Of a stretch of DNA of 64,000 bases, positions 8,501-17,000 are shown piece by piece. The notes below the pieces were generated by a model, which saw only the letters and a program-made list of their open reading frames with translations, searched no databases and was not told where the DNA came from. Position 1 is the stretch's first letter. Every line of letters starts with the position of its first letter. The DNA comes from a filamentous cyanobacterium ESFC-1 (GTDB taxonomy: Bacteria > Cyanobacteriota > Cyanobacteriia > Cyanobacteriales > Spirulinaceae): positions 1 to 64,000 of the forward strand of contig KB904823.1 in assembly GCA_000380225.1 (NCBI GenBank), written 5' to 3'. The position numbers were made by a program, and so were the translations under genes.

Positions 8501-9550
8501 GGTGGCTTTGACGAATCCCGACAATGGTTTGCGGACTGGGAACGGTGTTTAAAAGCCTTCTCCCAAGGACAAAAAGGGGCAACTCTCCCCGAATTTCTCG
8601 ATGGCTACCGTTCTACAAATCGCACAACACCGCTTATCGCTCCTCAACACCATACCGCAGCCCAAGCCGAAATCCAAACCATTCAATCTCGCTACTCCCA
8701 ATCTTTTACCCATTCCCATTCACCTCAGATTATTCCCGAAAACCCCTTACAACAACTACAATTTCGCTTCAATCTTTCACTCCAAAATTTAAACAGTACG
8801 CAAAAACATCTCCTACTATTCTGTCCCGATTTAGACAATAACGATTTAAGCCGTTGGCATTGCGAATTAGTGCAGCAGTTAGCACAACAAAACTACGAAA
8901 TTACAATTGCAACCACCACAAAATCTTCTCATACCCTACAAGAGTTTTTCTATCAATCTACTCCTAGCATCTTTCATCTACCCCATTTATTCACTCCTAC
9001 TTATTGGTTAGCCTTTACTCGTTACCTCATTCGTTCGCGTAATATTAACTTACTACTCATTTCTAATAGCGAAATTGCTTATTATTTTTTACCCCTTTTA
9101 CGAGCAGAGTTTCCGCAGTTATCCCTGGTAAGTTACCATTCAACAGCATTGAATATTCTGCCGCCTTCATTACTAAATCAATACAGCCGATTTTTAGATT
9201 ACCAACTGGCTGCTTCTCATGAGAAACTGCATCATATCGCAGCAAATACACAACAAAGTTTTGAGACTTCATCGGGTTTTCCCAAACAAATGATTTGTAC
9301 GCATCAAAACGAAGTAACTGATATTCTCGAAACAGCAATTTCTACTTCTCAACTCTATTCTGATAGCGAATCTACCCCTGAAGATCAACAGAAACATTTA
9401 CTCGCTTTATCTCAATATATCCAACAGAGACAAAGTAGTATCACCCCCCTAGAACCCACTACTAATCAACCTTCCTCTCCCCCAGAACCTTCTGTCAAAG
9501 AACTCCTCAAACTTCTACTCAAAACCGCAATCAAACGACTCTCTCCATGA
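5525..9550 (+). CDS. Four-module glycosyltransferase: GT4, two degenerate GT2 modules, truncated GT4
   Basis: Residues about 30-440 are a GT4 (GT-B fold) transferase with NGGIGTYYRVLSEKL near the start, FFGRLEERKG and the Ex7E motif ENFPHTALE; this module looks active. Residues about 455-690 and 815-1060 are GT2 domains whose metal-binding motifs are lost (LPLRGDR, and FLDLGS where an active relative has FIDLDD). Residues about 1090-1240 match only the N-terminal half of a GT4. The second half of the protein parallels, stretch by stretch, the 762-residue transferase at 27824, so it is an eroded duplicate. A Gln/Trp-rich coiled coil (about 695-790) ends in KFWKLRDRWFKLKSKL, a motif also closing the 27824 protein. 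Its stop overlaps the sulfotransferase start by 4 bp, so they are co-translated. Likely cytoplasmic or membrane-associated glycan assembly. Confidence 0.9.
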   Translation: MPSNYKNLLASNCEIRLQTHLQPTLDSTAQKVAVLVTNEFAGITKNGGIGTYYRVLSEKLNTEGWTVILLLCQTQQIFKGETPFESIHHIFSTAETTDSLSLQPFQQQILQQCNRTFNYESYACFFWIAAFSHHFADAVIYSEFPEIWGLGYRTIQAQKSGYLPNRCLVGVTAHGSFEWLREGNSRYFLEEPQWFWQAYHYEQFSLENADLACTPSRFLAQKYKSYGYKTDNLKHLPYFIPVLLNSLTSESPTSTSDYISLVFFGRLEERKGLLTFVQAVQSLPTEITSQLQIYFLGKVVPLQSPKLSQMNSQEYIEKELGYLDVRIESQYSRENAFKFLQTLDRPIICLTSEQENFPHTALEMGQLPLTLVVAKAAGWQEAFLLVQRQEQVYWFDPGSITALTDTLIQVIQNRPSSPKVAEIATLEQVNTSLLNQRLELMSQAFLDNTPKPPQTPKVAIALVLWQTSPTLTECLESIAQQTYDNLEVVVLSSDAEDITGSLAQIQTQFPQFKYLTAAASLSLGEAYNYLIGQIESDYILPLRGDRTLSEDAISTLVTALTHSNSAIAVSPSYQAESGQINLIDGNLLNLLELPFSHDLTALFSAEFLRQFPYNTERNLQALHWQIFAAALIADIAITYYPYPLYCIHANNPAITDKTRLKERYYLHQYLSQIEPQRWHKRSLHLLLTGFEQLRQTPVVATSPQNQAWHLTAQQLYQELSQTQTQLTHLQSWNQQLQASTEWLESQWQSWLLRSQKAEWEWQKYATFWQEVQYSKFWKLRDRWFKLKSKLGLSSNDFLSTVTPTPTVPGIQTFISRIAGQKIRFFTPQPPDTPIVSLISTCDDDLDVIETTYRSIINQTLQSFEWLIVADNSAPEATQALLAALPQRTPKIRLITPSQPQNQAASYNQALTQAQGQYLCFLDLGSILDPTYLEKSVLFLETHPQISLVNAHSIVFQGQEHWWTASLAQPQSILTQKGIWSHPLYRHRDFSNLGGFDESRQWFADWERCLKAFSQGQKGATLPEFLDGYRSTNRTTPLIAPQHHTAAQAEIQTIQSRYSQSFTHSHSPQIIPENPLQQLQFRFNLSLQNLNSTQKHLLLFCPDLDNNDLSRWHCELVQQLAQQNYEITIATTTKSSHTLQEFFYQSTPSIFHLPHLFTPTYWLAFTRYLIRSRNINLLLISNSEIAYYFLPLLRAEFPQLSLVSYHSTALNILPPSLLNQYSRFLDYQLAASHEKLHHIAANTQQSFETSSGFPKQMICTHQNEVTDILETAISTSQLYSDSESTPEDQQKHLLALSQYIQQRQSSITPLEPTTNQPSSPPEPSVKELLKLLLKTAIKRLSP

Positions 9551-10938
9551 ATCAAAACCCCAAACAAGTTTTAGTTTTAATTGATTATTATCGCCAAGCC
9601 CTCAAAATCAATCCTAATAATTATTCTCTGTATGACAAAGTTGCTCGCCTTTATTATGAAATCGGGGAATTCAATCTTGCCGGGCAAGTATGTAAAGCTG
9701 CTCTACAACAAAATTCTGACTGGGAATTAACAATTTTACCTTCGTTGTTAGAAAAAATGGGTTTAGCAGATAACAACAGCCAGTTTCTCCAGTATGTTTA
9801 TGGTACTACTAGCCTCAAAACCCAAATAGCTTCTAACTCCAGTATGTCTGTAATAGAAGTATTCAAACTATTTGAAGAAGACGACCCAGCAAAAGCCATT
9901 AATACTTGTTTTGACCTAATTCAAAATCATCCAATACTAGAATGGCCGCACTCACTATTAAATCGTCAACTCATAATGCGTCACAACACAGCCGATTTTT
10001 TAGACAAAATTATTGGCTTTTACGAATCTATTTTACAGCGACCTCCTATTTTACCAACTGCTTATATCGTATTCGGTAATGCCCTCACCCAAAAAGGTAA
10101 AATTGTTGAAGCTATTACGGCTTTTCAAGCGGGAATAAACCAAAAAATTTATTTCAATAAATATCATCCTCAATATTATTACAACATACCAAAACGCTCT
10201 CAAGTGGATTTCCTAATTATTGGGATTGGTAAGGGAGGAACAAGTGCAGTCTATCGCTATCTATCTCAACACCCCAAAATTTTAAGTGCTTCTCAAAAAG
10301 AATTACATTTTTTTAACCAAAAATTTGAACTCGGTATAGATTGGTACTTAGCCCAATTTCCTCAACTTCCACAAGGTAGCAAATATTTAACCGGAGAAGC
10401 CACTCCCTGGTACTTAGCCAGCCACGGAGTTGCAGAGAAAGTCTATCAAACCTTTCCCCATATTAAATTAATTGCTCTGCTCCGCAATCCTGTCACGAGA
10501 GCCGTTTCTCATTATTACATGGCTCGTAAATTAGGACGAGAAAAACGTTCCCTAGAAGTCGCCTTAAATTCCGAACTTGCTATCCTGTCCCAAACATCCA
10601 GTTTTGACGAAATTACTGCTCAATATTGGTCAACAGAGCGAGGCTACTTATTGTTGGGTCTGTACATTCATTTTATCCAGAAATGGCTCAAACTGTTTCC
10701 ATCAGAACAACTTTTAATCCTGCGTAGCGAAGACCTTTATCGCCATACAGACACCACCTTACAACAAATTTATCACTTCTTAGATATTCCCGAACATTCT
10801 TTAAAAAGCTATCCCAGATATAATGCCAATTCTTATCCTAAAATTAGCAGCGGACTTTATCAAAAACTGGCTACTTTTTTCCAACCTCATAACCAAAAAC
10901 TAGAGAGTTACTTAGGTCGGTCTTTTGACTGGGAGTGA
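9547..10938 (+). CDS. TPR-sulfotransferase (copy 1)
   Basis: Residues 1-200 are helical TPR-like repeats (first unit YRQALKINPNNYSLYDKVAR). Residues about 215-455 are a PAPS-dependent sulfotransferase domain of the heparan-sulfate/Sulfotransfer_1 type: 5'-phosphosulfate loop GIGKGGTSAVYRYLSQHP, acceptor-side FTGEATPWYL-like segment (LTGEATPWYL), and the 3'-phosphate-binding LLRNPVTRAVSHYY. The loop reads KGGTS instead of the KCGTT of the two paralogues at 19361 and 23521. All three end with YxxLxxFFQPxNQxLExYLGRxFDW. Expected role: O- or N-sulfation of a sugar in the glycan built by the neighbouring transferases. It overlaps the preceding gene by 4 bp. Confidence 0.92.
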   Translation: MNQNPKQVLVLIDYYRQALKINPNNYSLYDKVARLYYEIGEFNLAGQVCKAALQQNSDWELTILPSLLEKMGLADNNSQFLQYVYGTTSLKTQIASNSSMSVIEVFKLFEEDDPAKAINTCFDLIQNHPILEWPHSLLNRQLIMRHNTADFLDKIIGFYESILQRPPILPTAYIVFGNALTQKGKIVEAITAFQAGINQKIYFNKYHPQYYYNIPKRSQVDFLIIGIGKGGTSAVYRYLSQHPKILSASQKELHFFNQKFELGIDWYLAQFPQLPQGSKYLTGEATPWYLASHGVAEKVYQTFPHIKLIALLRNPVTRAVSHYYMARKLGREKRSLEVALNSELAILSQTSSFDEITAQYWSTERGYLLLGLYIHFIQKWLKLFPSEQLLILRSEDLYRHTDTTLQQIYHFLDIPEHSLKSYPRYNANSYPKISSGLYQKLATFFQPHNQKLESYLGRSFDWE

Positions 10939-11134
10939 AGATAAGTTCTACCCTTGAAACATCAAATTATACTCTTGTAATAAGCTGATGAACCCACTTA
11001 ATTTGTTGTATAGCGCTAAGGTAAAGTGTGGGTACACTTCGCTTCTCTCGTAAAATAAGCCCATCTCCCGTGGGAGAGGGGTTTGGGGTGAGGGCTTACG
11101 ATAAACTCAATATCCCAACTAGAAAACGTACTAT

Positions 11135-11256
11135 TGTAGTGACACGGTTAAAATGAGGCTTTCATGTAGGGTGGGTTAGGCGGCTAAAACTTCCGCTATG
11201 ACTGCAATCTAGCTATCCGCCGTAACCCACCATTTAAAGTGTGTCACGCCACTACA
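11135..11256. mobile_element. MITE-like inverted-repeat element, about 122 bp
   Basis: Left end TGTAGTGACACGGTTAAAATG and right end, read on the other strand, TGTAGTGGCGTGACAC then TTTAAATG; further in, both arms share GGTGGGTTA-GGCGG. The arms pair over most of their length around an unpaired centre, and there is no open frame. This is the form of a non-autonomous transposon. Just left of it (about 11060-11100) lies the cyanobacterial filler sequence CCCGTGGGAGAGGGGTTTGG. No gene occupies 10939-11291. Confidence 0.5.
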
Positions 11257-11291
11257 GCCCTTCTCCTACGAAAGATAGGTGTAAAGGACAA

Positions 11292-13586
11292 CTATGCCAA
11301 TAAATCTAGAGCATAATATTTTTTAGCACATTTTTGTATATCTACTAACTCCCGCCATTCGTTAGACCCTACTTGTGATACTGCTTTCTTAAATTCTAAA
11401 CTTGCCCGTTCCAATTGTGCAGTATGAATAAAATACATCACTTTAGCCGCCATAATATTAGCTTGCATTCGTTTGGGAGTAATTTCCAGAGAATAACTAA
11501 ACGCGGCTTCTACTTCGTCTTGCGAAAAATCTTTAATCGACCAATTAGTGATTAAAAGATAGTCAGGTATTTGTTTAACACAGCGAAAACCTCTTGAAGA
11601 ATACATGAAAGGATGTTCAGTTGGAACTAAATAATCTCGCAAACGATACATCATTAAATGAATCCAAGAAGTATAGAAATGAGCAAAATCTTGATGAATA
11701 ATGATAGAAACATTAGGAATTAATGCCGGAAAGAAATTCTGCTTAATGCTATTGGCTAATTCAAAAGATTTCATAGCGTCAATAAATAAAAACTCAATTT
11801 GATTTTGATTCCAACCTATTTGAGTCAAATCGCCAGGGTGAACTTGAATTAAGTGTTGCCAAAATTTAATACGGCTTAAATATTCCTCTAAAAAACTTTC
11901 TCCTTCCCTATACTTTCCTTCTACAGAAGTACCTATTACACTTTGATTCATATTAGCAGATTCACACCAAATAAAAAGATCGTAAGCATGAATACGCTTA
12001 TTTTTATTACTGACTTTATAACTCTTTTCTAATCCTTTTGCTAAAGAAATAGTTGACGACCCTAACCAGCATCCCAACTCAACAATTTCGCCTTGACCGG
12101 AGTAGTGATTTCGAGCATAGTCTTCGAGAAAAAGCTGTTCTTCCATTGAAGTCATACCTAATATCCATTCTCTGGCTTGACTTGAATTTGGTTGAGTCGC
12201 AGGTGATATTTCTAGTGAATTGAAAGTCTGCTTCATGTACTCCCATCTTTGATTCAGCAAGCGTTTATTAACATCATGCAAAAACTCCGGTTTTGGTGTA
12301 TCTATAACTTCTGGGGGTTTGGAAATAGCCTGGGTGATTGCTTTAGCTAAAGTATTGGCATTTTCAGGAGTAAACCAATATAAACCCGATTGACGCTTAA
12401 TCAAATTCAACGTTTCTTGAAATCCTCCTGTATCCGCAACAACCAAACGAATCGGGAGTTGTCCCATTTCTAAAGCTGTATTAGGGAAATTTTCTTGATG
12501 GCTGGTTAAACAAACAATCGGAGAGTTTAAATCACGAATAAAATTAATTGCATCTCGACTGAATAAGTTATCAATCGCGCTATATTTCCAGTTTTTTCCA
12601 ATTGTGTTTTCTATATATCGATGGCTGTCTATATATTTCAATCCTTGTCCTTGTAAGGTGACATTTTTTCCTAAAAAGATAACCTGAACTTTTTTAGCAA
12701 TATTCGGAGCGATTAGTTGTAGTGCTTTTATAAAAGTCAAAAAGCCTTTCCTTTCTTCCAAGCGACCGAAAAATACTAAAGGAATTCTGTCTGGGGGAAC
12801 AATTTGTTGTAACTCTTTTTGAGGTGTTGGTATTTTTGACATAGATTCAAGCACTGAAAAGCAGAAGGGAAGATGTAAACTATGTGTGGTTTTCCAACCA
12901 TACTGCTCTACTTTTTTCTTGAGGAAATACGATAAAAAGAACGCAAGGTCGGCATTTTCAAAGCAATATTGCTCGTAATGACGAGTTTGCCAAAACCAAT
13001 GAGGCACAGTAGAAACATACTGATTGTGGGCTTCGTTCATCCATTCTTGACTGCTATGTAATGTTACCGCCGTGATGCAGTTTTTCGATAAAATACCAGC
13101 TTGTTTGGCTTGGATAGTGCGATATCCTAAACCCAGCATTTCGGGAAATTCGATATAAATATAAGCATTACTAAAAAGTTGTGTAAATGCTTGAACAAAA
13201 AATAAAGTGCAGTAGTTTTGATACTCGATTTGTGATGTTTGCTGAAGCTGTAATAGCAGGCTTTCTTGTTGTGAAGATAAATCGAGAAATTCCGAACATT
13301 CACCTAAAGAAAAAGTATGCTCGATTGCTGTTCCAGTCGATTTACCGCCAAATTTCTGATGGGTTTGAGCTAGAAGTAAAATGGTATAAAATCCTGCTGC
13401 TGTTAACTTTTCGCTGAGAGTGCGATAGTATGTGCCAATCCCCCCATTACGGGTAATGCCTTCATATTCTGGGGTAACTAATAAGGCGACTTGCTGCGGT
13501 TTGGGTGATGGGTTAATTGTTTGTGGTACTCGAAACTTTAGCTCTGATTGATTGAGGGAAAAAGCAAAAGATTGAGTCTTATTCAT
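11292..13586 (-). CDS. GT4 glycosyltransferase fused to a class I SAM methyltransferase
   Basis: About 764 residues. Residues 30-440 are a GT4 transferase nearly collinear with the first module of the 5525 protein (NGGIGTYYRTLSEKL, FFGRLEERKGFLTF, ENFPNTALEMGQLP). Residues about 470-700 are a class I SAM-dependent methyltransferase with motif I EIVELGCWLGSS and the acidic strand EFLFIDAMKSFE, resembling CmcI/methyltransferase-24 enzymes that O-methylate sugars or small molecules. The last 60 residues look TPR-like. I chose ATG 13586 (MNKTQSFAF), preceded by AGAGAACC; the frame also opens at 13634. It probably adds a sugar and caps or decorates it by methylation. Confidence 0.88.
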   Translation of the reverse strand: MNKTQSFAFSLNQSELKFRVPQTINPSPKPQQVALLVTPEYEGITRNGGIGTYYRTLSEKLTAAGFYTILLLAQTHQKFGGKSTGTAIEHTFSLGECSEFLDLSSQQESLLLQLQQTSQIEYQNYCTLFFVQAFTQLFSNAYIYIEFPEMLGLGYRTIQAKQAGILSKNCITAVTLHSSQEWMNEAHNQYVSTVPHWFWQTRHYEQYCFENADLAFFLSYFLKKKVEQYGWKTTHSLHLPFCFSVLESMSKIPTPQKELQQIVPPDRIPLVFFGRLEERKGFLTFIKALQLIAPNIAKKVQVIFLGKNVTLQGQGLKYIDSHRYIENTIGKNWKYSAIDNLFSRDAINFIRDLNSPIVCLTSHQENFPNTALEMGQLPIRLVVADTGGFQETLNLIKRQSGLYWFTPENANTLAKAITQAISKPPEVIDTPKPEFLHDVNKRLLNQRWEYMKQTFNSLEISPATQPNSSQAREWILGMTSMEEQLFLEDYARNHYSGQGEIVELGCWLGSSTISLAKGLEKSYKVSNKNKRIHAYDLFIWCESANMNQSVIGTSVEGKYREGESFLEEYLSRIKFWQHLIQVHPGDLTQIGWNQNQIEFLFIDAMKSFELANSIKQNFFPALIPNVSIIIHQDFAHFYTSWIHLMMYRLRDYLVPTEHPFMYSSRGFRCVKQIPDYLLITNWSIKDFSQDEVEAAFSYSLEITPKRMQANIMAAKVMYFIHTAQLERASLEFKKAVSQVGSNEWRELVDIQKCAKKYYALDLLA

Positions 13587-13619
13587 AATTCTGGTTCTCT
13601 CTACCACTACGCTACACCA

Positions 13620-13645
13620 TAGTAGGGTGGGCATCGCCCACCATT
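13620..13645. repeat. Short palindromic intergenic repeat
   Basis: GGTGGGC-AT-CGCCCACC is a short perfect palindrome of a type scattered through cyanobacterial intergenic DNA; it sits just upstream of the GT4-methyltransferase gene. Confidence 0.45.
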
Positions 13646-13703
13646 TCTACTTTGAGTCCTAGTATGATGTCTCAAGCCACAAACGCAGTACTATAGAATT
13701 GAA

Positions 13704-13934
13704 TTACGCGACTTGAGAGTTACGATTTTGCGGGATAGGGATGGTTCGATTTTGCGCTCGATATTCGTCTTTGCACATCTCCCATGCCGTCTGCAATTCT
13801 TCGAGGGCTTCTTGGGGGGTGTCTCCAAAGGCAGAAATACTGGGAATTTCTTGAAAATAGGCTAACCAGTCTCCTTGTTCGTCAAGGTATAAACCGAGGA
13901 CAAATCCATCAAAATTATAGTTTTCAAGAGTCAT
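13704..13934 (-). CDS. HicB-like antitoxin domain protein
   Basis: A 76-residue protein with the partial-RNase-H-like HicB fold: strand FVLGLYLDEQGDWLAYFQEIP, then SAFGDTPQEALEELQTAW, a typical HicB core. HicB proteins inactivate HicA RNA-cleaving toxins. No HicA gene is present on either side, so this is an orphan. Its ATG is preceded by AAGGAGAACC and lies inside the 3' end of the XisI remnant (TAATG arrangement). Confidence 0.75.
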   Translation of the reverse strand: MTLENYNFDGFVLGLYLDEQGDWLAYFQEIPSISAFGDTPQEALEELQTAWEMCKDEYRAQNRTIPIPQNRNSQVA

Positions 13935-14028
13935 TATTCTGGTTCTCCTTGGTATTGAACAAACTGTTGAACTTGAAACGAGTGAGAAGGTTTTGAATTG
14001 CGGCTCGATATTGTTCTACTTTATCCAT
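13924..14028 (-). pseudogene. XisI N-terminal remnant
   Basis: ATG at 14028 starts MDKVEQYRAAIQNLLTRF, the typical first 18 residues of XisI (fdxN element excision controlling factor family, about 110 residues). It then departs from the family and stops after 34 residues. In the next frame the same DNA reads VQQFVQYQGEPE and stops at TAATG, the start of the HicB-like gene. The likely history is a deletion joining the 5' end of xisI to the 3' end of another small gene. Confidence 0.6.
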
Positions 14029-14067
14029 TTTGTAATTATCTCTTTAACCGGATCGTAAACAATTTAA

Positions 14068-17000
14068 TTAATTTGTTCCTTTTTGAAAAATTAGATTAAA
14101 AATTTGATTGGTGAAGGCTAGAGGTTGGTTAATGTTGGTTTCAATGAAATACGGCTTTAAAAGTTCTTCCTCTTTGGATACCGGATAGAGTTGCCGCATT
14201 TCTTCTGAGTCCCCATCAGCTACTAATATTTCCTCTAGATTAGAGCCTAATGTCAGTTCAAATTCATGATAGCTCACTGCATTACCCCAACGAATCAAGC
14301 TGTTTTTTGCGAGTTGTTTGGTTCGGCTTTTGAGACTCTTTTCAATTGCTAATTTAAACTGTTCTCTCGGAGAAAATTTGTAATATTCTACTGCTAAATC
14401 TAAAGGCAAGAAATGAAAGAAAGGCAACCTGGAAGTATGATAGTCGTAGTAGGTTAGACGATTGGGGGTTTCAGCTATAATCAGGATTCCCCCTGGCAGG
14501 AGAAGCTCCCAGCAGAGCTTTAATGTTTCTAGTCTCTCCTGTATGGTCGTATGTTCTAATACAGCAAACAGTAAAATAACAGAGACTCCCGAAGAATGGT
14601 TTGATTTTATGGTTTCGAGTAAGGATTCTGGCTGCTCTTGGATAACGGAAACGTTGTTGATTCCCATGATTTTCATTCTTTCTTTGGCTGCGAGAGCCGA
14701 AGTTTTATCCACTTCGTAGGCATAAATATATTTGGAAAAATGAGCAAAAGCAGCAGTGCTTGAACCTGTACCGCAACCAACTTCAATGATTTCTTGATCG
14801 CTCAAGTCTAAGACTTTTGTGACCCAAGGAAGATAATAAGTTAAAGTTTTTTGGTATCGTCGAAAAACATGATCCTGAACATCATTATTAATTTCTTCTT
14901 TTGGTGGTTTTTTATCCTTTATTTGATCGAGAAAATTATAGTAAGTTTGATATAGCATGGCTTCAACTTCAACTTGCCACTTTGTTTCAGAGAGGTACTT
15001 CTCTATATCGAGTTTCTTACTAGAAACGATGTAAGGCTTGTCACTATTGGTTTCTGGTCTTTTTTTTTTGCTAACTTCACCTTTTTCCCCTTCTGCTATC
15101 TGCCCTCTGCCTTCTGCCTTCGGAAGCTTCCTACCCTGTTGGAGTTCCAAAACGCGACGATAGTATTGACTGGCGGCGCTGAGTTGGTTTTGTTGGGCTA
15201 AAAGGTCGCCCAGGTGTTCGTAAATGGAGCTGTGGTGGGGGTTGAGTTCTAGGGCTTTTTCGTAAGCGATGACGGCTTCTGCGTCCCGTTTGACCTGTTC
15301 TAGGGTTTGACCCAAGGCGAGATAGAGTTGCCAGTGGGGATGGCTTTCTAGGGCGGTTTGATAGGTGGTAATGGCTTCTTCTGGGCGGTTTTGTCGGGTT
15401 AGGGTTTGACCGAGTTGGAGGCGGAGTTGGAGGTTATCGGGTTGCAGGGTGAGGGCTTGGCGGTAAAGGTCGAGGTTGTCGGGTTGGTGGTTGATGCGGT
15501 GGCGATAGTAGTTGAAGAGTCCTGCTTGGCCTTGGGTTTCTTGGAGGTAGAGTTTGAGGTGGTGGAGTTCGCTTTGGGTTTGGTGCAGTTGGCTTTGAAG
15601 TTGGTCAAAGTGTTGTTTGGCCTGGGTTTGGAAATGTTGCAGGGTTTGGCGATATTGTTCTATCGCTTCGGGTTGGGTTGATTTTTTGGGGTGCAGGGGG
15701 TCGAGTTTTTCGGCGATGAGTTCCGGGGTGAGGGGGTCGTAGGTGTAAGGTTCGGTTTTGATGAGGGTTACACCGTCACCACTGGGTTTTTCGCCGAGAA
15801 TATAGCGGTGATAAAAGTCATCTTCCACCGCATAGAGTTCGAGGGTTTCGGACTGTGCGGATTCTCGGTAGCCGAAGTGAGTTAGGGTGTTTTGCGGGGC
15901 AATTAAACAAGTAAATGCGACTCGTTCTTGGTGTTGGGTGTTGGAGGATGCACCATGAAAGAGCCGTTTGTCATAAAGGATGGCTTGTCCGGCTTTCAGG
16001 GGGATAGGGGTGAGATAGTTGTCTTCGATGAGGGAGGCAAGGGTTGAGTTATAAGGGAAGGGAGAAAAGGGGTAAAAGGGACGGGGTTTTGAGTTGAGGT
16101 GGTGGCTACCTTTAACCACAGAGAGACAGCCGTTTTCAGGGGTTACGTCGGTTAAAGGACACCAAATTCCATAGGATCGGGTGTCGGTTTCGTCGGTTAA
16201 GGAGGGGTCTTGGTGGAGTTGGGTGGCGTTGGTGGAGGAGTTCGGAGATTTGCGATACCAGGTGCAGAAGGCGGTTCGATAACCGGGGAGGGTTGTGGGT
16301 AATTTGGTAGAGACGATGGAGGTGAGTTTTTGATTGACTTGCTGGCGGTAAGATAAGTCAGATGTGTTAATGGTTGTGCCGTTGGCGATGTCTTCTGGTT
16401 GGGGGTGGGTAGAGTCGAATTCCCGTAAGTCTTGCAGTTCGGCTTCACTCAAGAAGTTATTGAGAATGACATAGCCGTTTTCTTCCAGTTCTTGCTGCAT
16501 TTGTGGGGTAAGAATGGTGGAAGTTTTGGGTTGAGTAGCAGGAAGATTGAGTAAGCGACAACGAGCTAAGGCTTCTACACAGAATCCGGTTGTGAGAGCT
16601 TCTGAACCGAAAAGTTTCCGATCGGCTTGACCGCCATACAGGGGAATTCTTTGCCAAGAACCATTAGCTTGTTGAGTATTAAGCAAGAACTGAATCGCTC
16701 GATCTAGACTAGGCACAATATGGTTAAAATTCAGTAACGTACAGATTGCTAAAGCTGTTAATAGTTCGTCGCCAAAAGACCCATCTGCTTTTTGCAGATT
16801 GGCAATTTTATTAAGAATCGGTGTTTTCGTGAGTTTTAGGGATGTCACCCCGTTAAAGTATGCCCTAGACACCATGTAATAAAGACTTAGAGGATGGTCA
16901 TAAAATGAAAGACTAGCCTCTTCTTTATTGTCCAGAATAATATCAACTAAATATTGAAGGGTTTTCTCGGTGCGTTTGTCTTCACCCAAGTATAGTAAAA

